From contig CAJNOP010000719.1 in NCBI GenBank assembly GCA_905250075.1, positions 41,851 through 105,850 of the forward strand: 64,000 bases of DNA. Reading direction: 5' to 3'. Source of the DNA: Rotaria sp. Silwood1 (Eukaryota; Rotifera; Eurotatoria; Philodinida; Philodinidae). The notes under the pieces were generated by a model. It did no database searches, had not been told where the DNA came from, and saw only the letters and a list, made by a program, of their open reading frames with translations. The translations under genes and the position numbers were made by a program. This document shows positions 61,577-64,000 of the stretch, one piece after another. Numbering within the stretch: the stretch's first letter is position 1; every line of letters begins with the position of its first letter.

Positions 61577-62928
61577 GGATTTTCTTCGAACAAAAAGTAC
61601 ACTAAAGCAAATCTGTCAACATTCGGTAAAGTGAAGTCATGACAAGTTTTCTTTATCAGCCTTTCTATTATACGCTTGGATTTGATTGCTGATTGTCAAC
61701 AGTTTAATGCGAATGCGTGAGTGACCGAGTAACATCATCTCTAATTTTATCATTAATAAGGTTCAAGGAAGTGAGTGTCAAAACATTATAGAATGAGAGA
61801 ACATTTTTGTGAGCAGCAACGTTTGGCATACGACAAAGGGGTAAACATGATTCTTTGTAAACATTATGTAATATATTCTTTAGTACTAATGTGCTATGAG
61901 TTCTCTGATTGTAAGTGTTGTCGAAAGAAATATTTGGCTGACAAAATAAGCAATGAAACCGGGAGTGTTAAGTGATAACACTGCTGTTTGCTTAGATAGA
62001 TCTGTTAAATCCACCTATTAAAATGCTTTATACGTAGATAGGACATTGAATTGCAAAAAAAAATAGTTCAAATGAAGAATTAATATGATCAGGTGACGAT
62101 AGAATTCTATTTCGAACTCCTACTGTCAAACTTAACTGTAAACACTGGAACTTCGGCTAAAATATGACTAGCTTTCTAACAAATGAAAGACATTCGACTA
62201 AATGAATTTGCACAATGTTGAAAGAAAACGAGATCATTCTAAATATTTCATTCAACTTTAATCACAAAAACTTAGTTAGAGATACACTAAGACTATCTGA
62301 ACAATGCAAATATTATAGATAGTTCACTTGAAGTTTTTTTATTAATATAGCATTATGTGAAGATCGTTATTTAAACGATAACATATTAATAGTATGTAAA
62401 AATGAATAGAAACTATTTTGATTTAAAAAGATTTTTTAAAGGGTTATATTGAACATTCACCCAAAACTTTAATAGATTTTTTTATGCTAACAAAACATTG
62501 AAAATACAAGAAACTTCTGTGTTAAGATTATATTGATAAAAAACATGAGTGTAATTGGTTAAAAAGCAGGAATCAAGATGTAAATATTTGAATCAATTGG
62601 TAATAATTAAGTAATTACATTCGAAAATATTGAAATACTTCTCCTGATGAGATCAACGCTTGCTGCTCTATAAGAAACATAGATGCCTGTATTTTCCTTT
62701 ATTTCACTTTTACTTTTCACAAATTATGATTAAAACATATTCCGATTAGATTAACTGATGACTCAGGATCACACACAATAGGATAGTATACTTCTTAGAA
62801 AATGTAGATCTGAATGGCATGGTAATAACTGTAATAGAAATTACCACCAGAGTCCGATGAATATGCACAGTTGACAATTCAGGATGCCAACTGCAAAAAT
62901 GTAAACATACTTGTAGATGACAGTAGTA

Positions 62929-63012
62929 TAGGGTGTCAGTGTACAATCAAAGATACACACCCACACTCATATCTACATGCCATACGCATACTCACCCACA
63001 CACCGACACCCA
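62929..63012. repeat. GGGTGTCAGTGT..CACACCGACACCC hairpin
   Basis: The outer ends GGGTGTC and GACACCC are complementary. Inside, CACACCCACACTC and CACCCACACACC units fill the right arm. The outer GGGTGTC/GACACCC resembles the tips of the 1979-4141 family (GGGGTGTC / GACACCCC), hinting at a shared origin. Confidence 0.55.
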
Positions 63013-64000
63013 AAACTTGCATCTTCATTTTCATATCAGTTTACGTTTTTTTTGACTTTCTTGAAAACAAAAACTATCTTTAAAGAGTAGGTTCTAAATA
63101 CCGTATTCGAATGGCATTGTTTCAAGCAGAACAAAATGCACTAACCAACAAAAAAAGCGAAGTCAAAATTATGCAACACGTATAAAACCGATCTATTCCG
63201 AATTTCTCGATCTGACACTAGTCTTACACAAACTAAACCAAAAAAAAAAATTAATTTTTATAATGCATTTATACTATTAAAATCATAATCATCTTCGAAA
63301 TTTAATTTAAAACAGTATTACACACAGTCGATTTTCTTTAATTTCATTGAGAATCAGTACAACAACCGTAGAAACGGTCAGAACCACAAAAATTAACTTA
63401 TCTCGTCAATTTCACGTGTAATCTAAACATTCCTACCAATTGAAAGACATATCACCATTATATTCAAACTACTTTCCATCGAACCAGAAAAAAAACATTA
63501 TATCATGAGACAAACGAATCAACTCATGCCAAACTATCATTCATCGATACACAATCCGAAAACAAGAACACTATCATCTTTCACCTTACAATCATTACAC
63601 AAAATTTGTATCTAACCATCAATGCTTCATATGCTTCACGTCTCAACAATCAGCGAATCTCTTCCACACATATCAAAGTGATATACCATGGAATAACGGA
63701 ACGTAAACACGAATATTTTGTTCCAAAATTCGTCCACCCTTCCACATTCAGAAACAAACACGACGATGCCCATTTCACGACATCAACATAGACTCCTTAT
63801 TATCATGCGAGTCTTCAGCTACTACTTACTAATTTCTAATAAACGCAAAACATCTTACTACAGCGTCAAAATTCTAATAATCGTACCAACCAAAAAAAAA
63901 TTTCCACATTCCAAAATATGACAATTAATACATAAACATGAACTTCTTTTCTAAATTTCACGAAAATCAGATCATTTTGGAATAGATCTCAAGATAGTTT

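Larger units (their letters stand above)
60986..64000. other. Accessory-type DNA without intact genes
   Basis: It holds two GT/CA hairpins (61511 and 62929) and short ORFs with no domain. The last 900 bp (63.1-64.0 kb) are unusually rich in A and C on the plus strand, with long G-poor runs, unlike anywhere else in the window. No family could be assigned. Confidence 0.45.

Noticed and set aside
61275-61634. 119-codon plus ORF
   Set aside because: It crosses the GT/CA hairpin at 61511 and shows no family features.

Overview
The window looks like animal DNA from a bdelloid rotifer (Rotaria- or Adineta-like). The basis is AT-rich intergenic DNA, many introns of 45-80 bp with GT..AG ends, metazoan gene families (Rho kinase, MNK, Elongator, an outer dynein arm docking TPR protein, a class A GPCR), splice acceptors placed right before start codons, and scattered imperfect TGTGGG-type repeats, which is the unit I recall for bdelloid telomeres. 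This taxonomic call is inference. Exon joins were made by hand from reading frame, splice consensus and family similarity.

Layout. 1-1.9 kb: 3' part of a VWA5A-like gene (+). 2.0-4.15 kb: a 2.2 kb foldback transposon with an 8-bp target duplication. 4.15-7.5 kb: noncoding DNA with TGTGGG/CCCACA hairpins and a 10-N gap. 7.5-9.3 kb: ELP6 and DTWD2 (-), packed head to tail with a 51 bp spacer; both modify tRNA uridines, and the layout suggests one polycistronic unit resolved by trans-splicing. 9.9-10.6 kb: a small secreted EGF-like protein (-). 13.1-17.1 kb: an MNK-type kinase (-, 10 exons) with a repeat pair in intron 4. 21.8-31.3 kb: a complete Rho-associated kinase (-, 29 exons). 33.2-36.2 kb: an ODAD4/TTC25-like gene (-, 5 exons) with a GC-rich hAT-type MITE in intron 4. 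39.6-41.7 kb: an unrecognised two-exon coiled-coil gene (+). 42.1-47.5 kb: a nest of palindromic transposons. 48.5-52.7 kb: a two-Ig-domain membrane protein (+, 6 exons). 53.2-55.1 kb: a rhodopsin-family GPCR (+, 3 exons).

From about 55 kb to the end the character changes. There are no intact genes, but there are telomere-like hairpins, transposon ends, a CCGG-rich hAT-type MITE and gene relics on the minus strand: a frameshifted SWI/SNF helicase tail fused to a CAND1-like HEAT fragment, and a chitin-binding plus D8C-type gene with nonsense codons. This resembles the mosaic subtelomeric DNA known from bdelloids.

Functional links. ELP6 and DTWD2 share tRNA modification. MNK and ROCK are both cytosolic Ser/Thr kinases in neighbouring but independent transcription units. 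The other genes show no obvious pathway link. No rRNA, convincing tRNA, CRISPR array or viral gene was seen.
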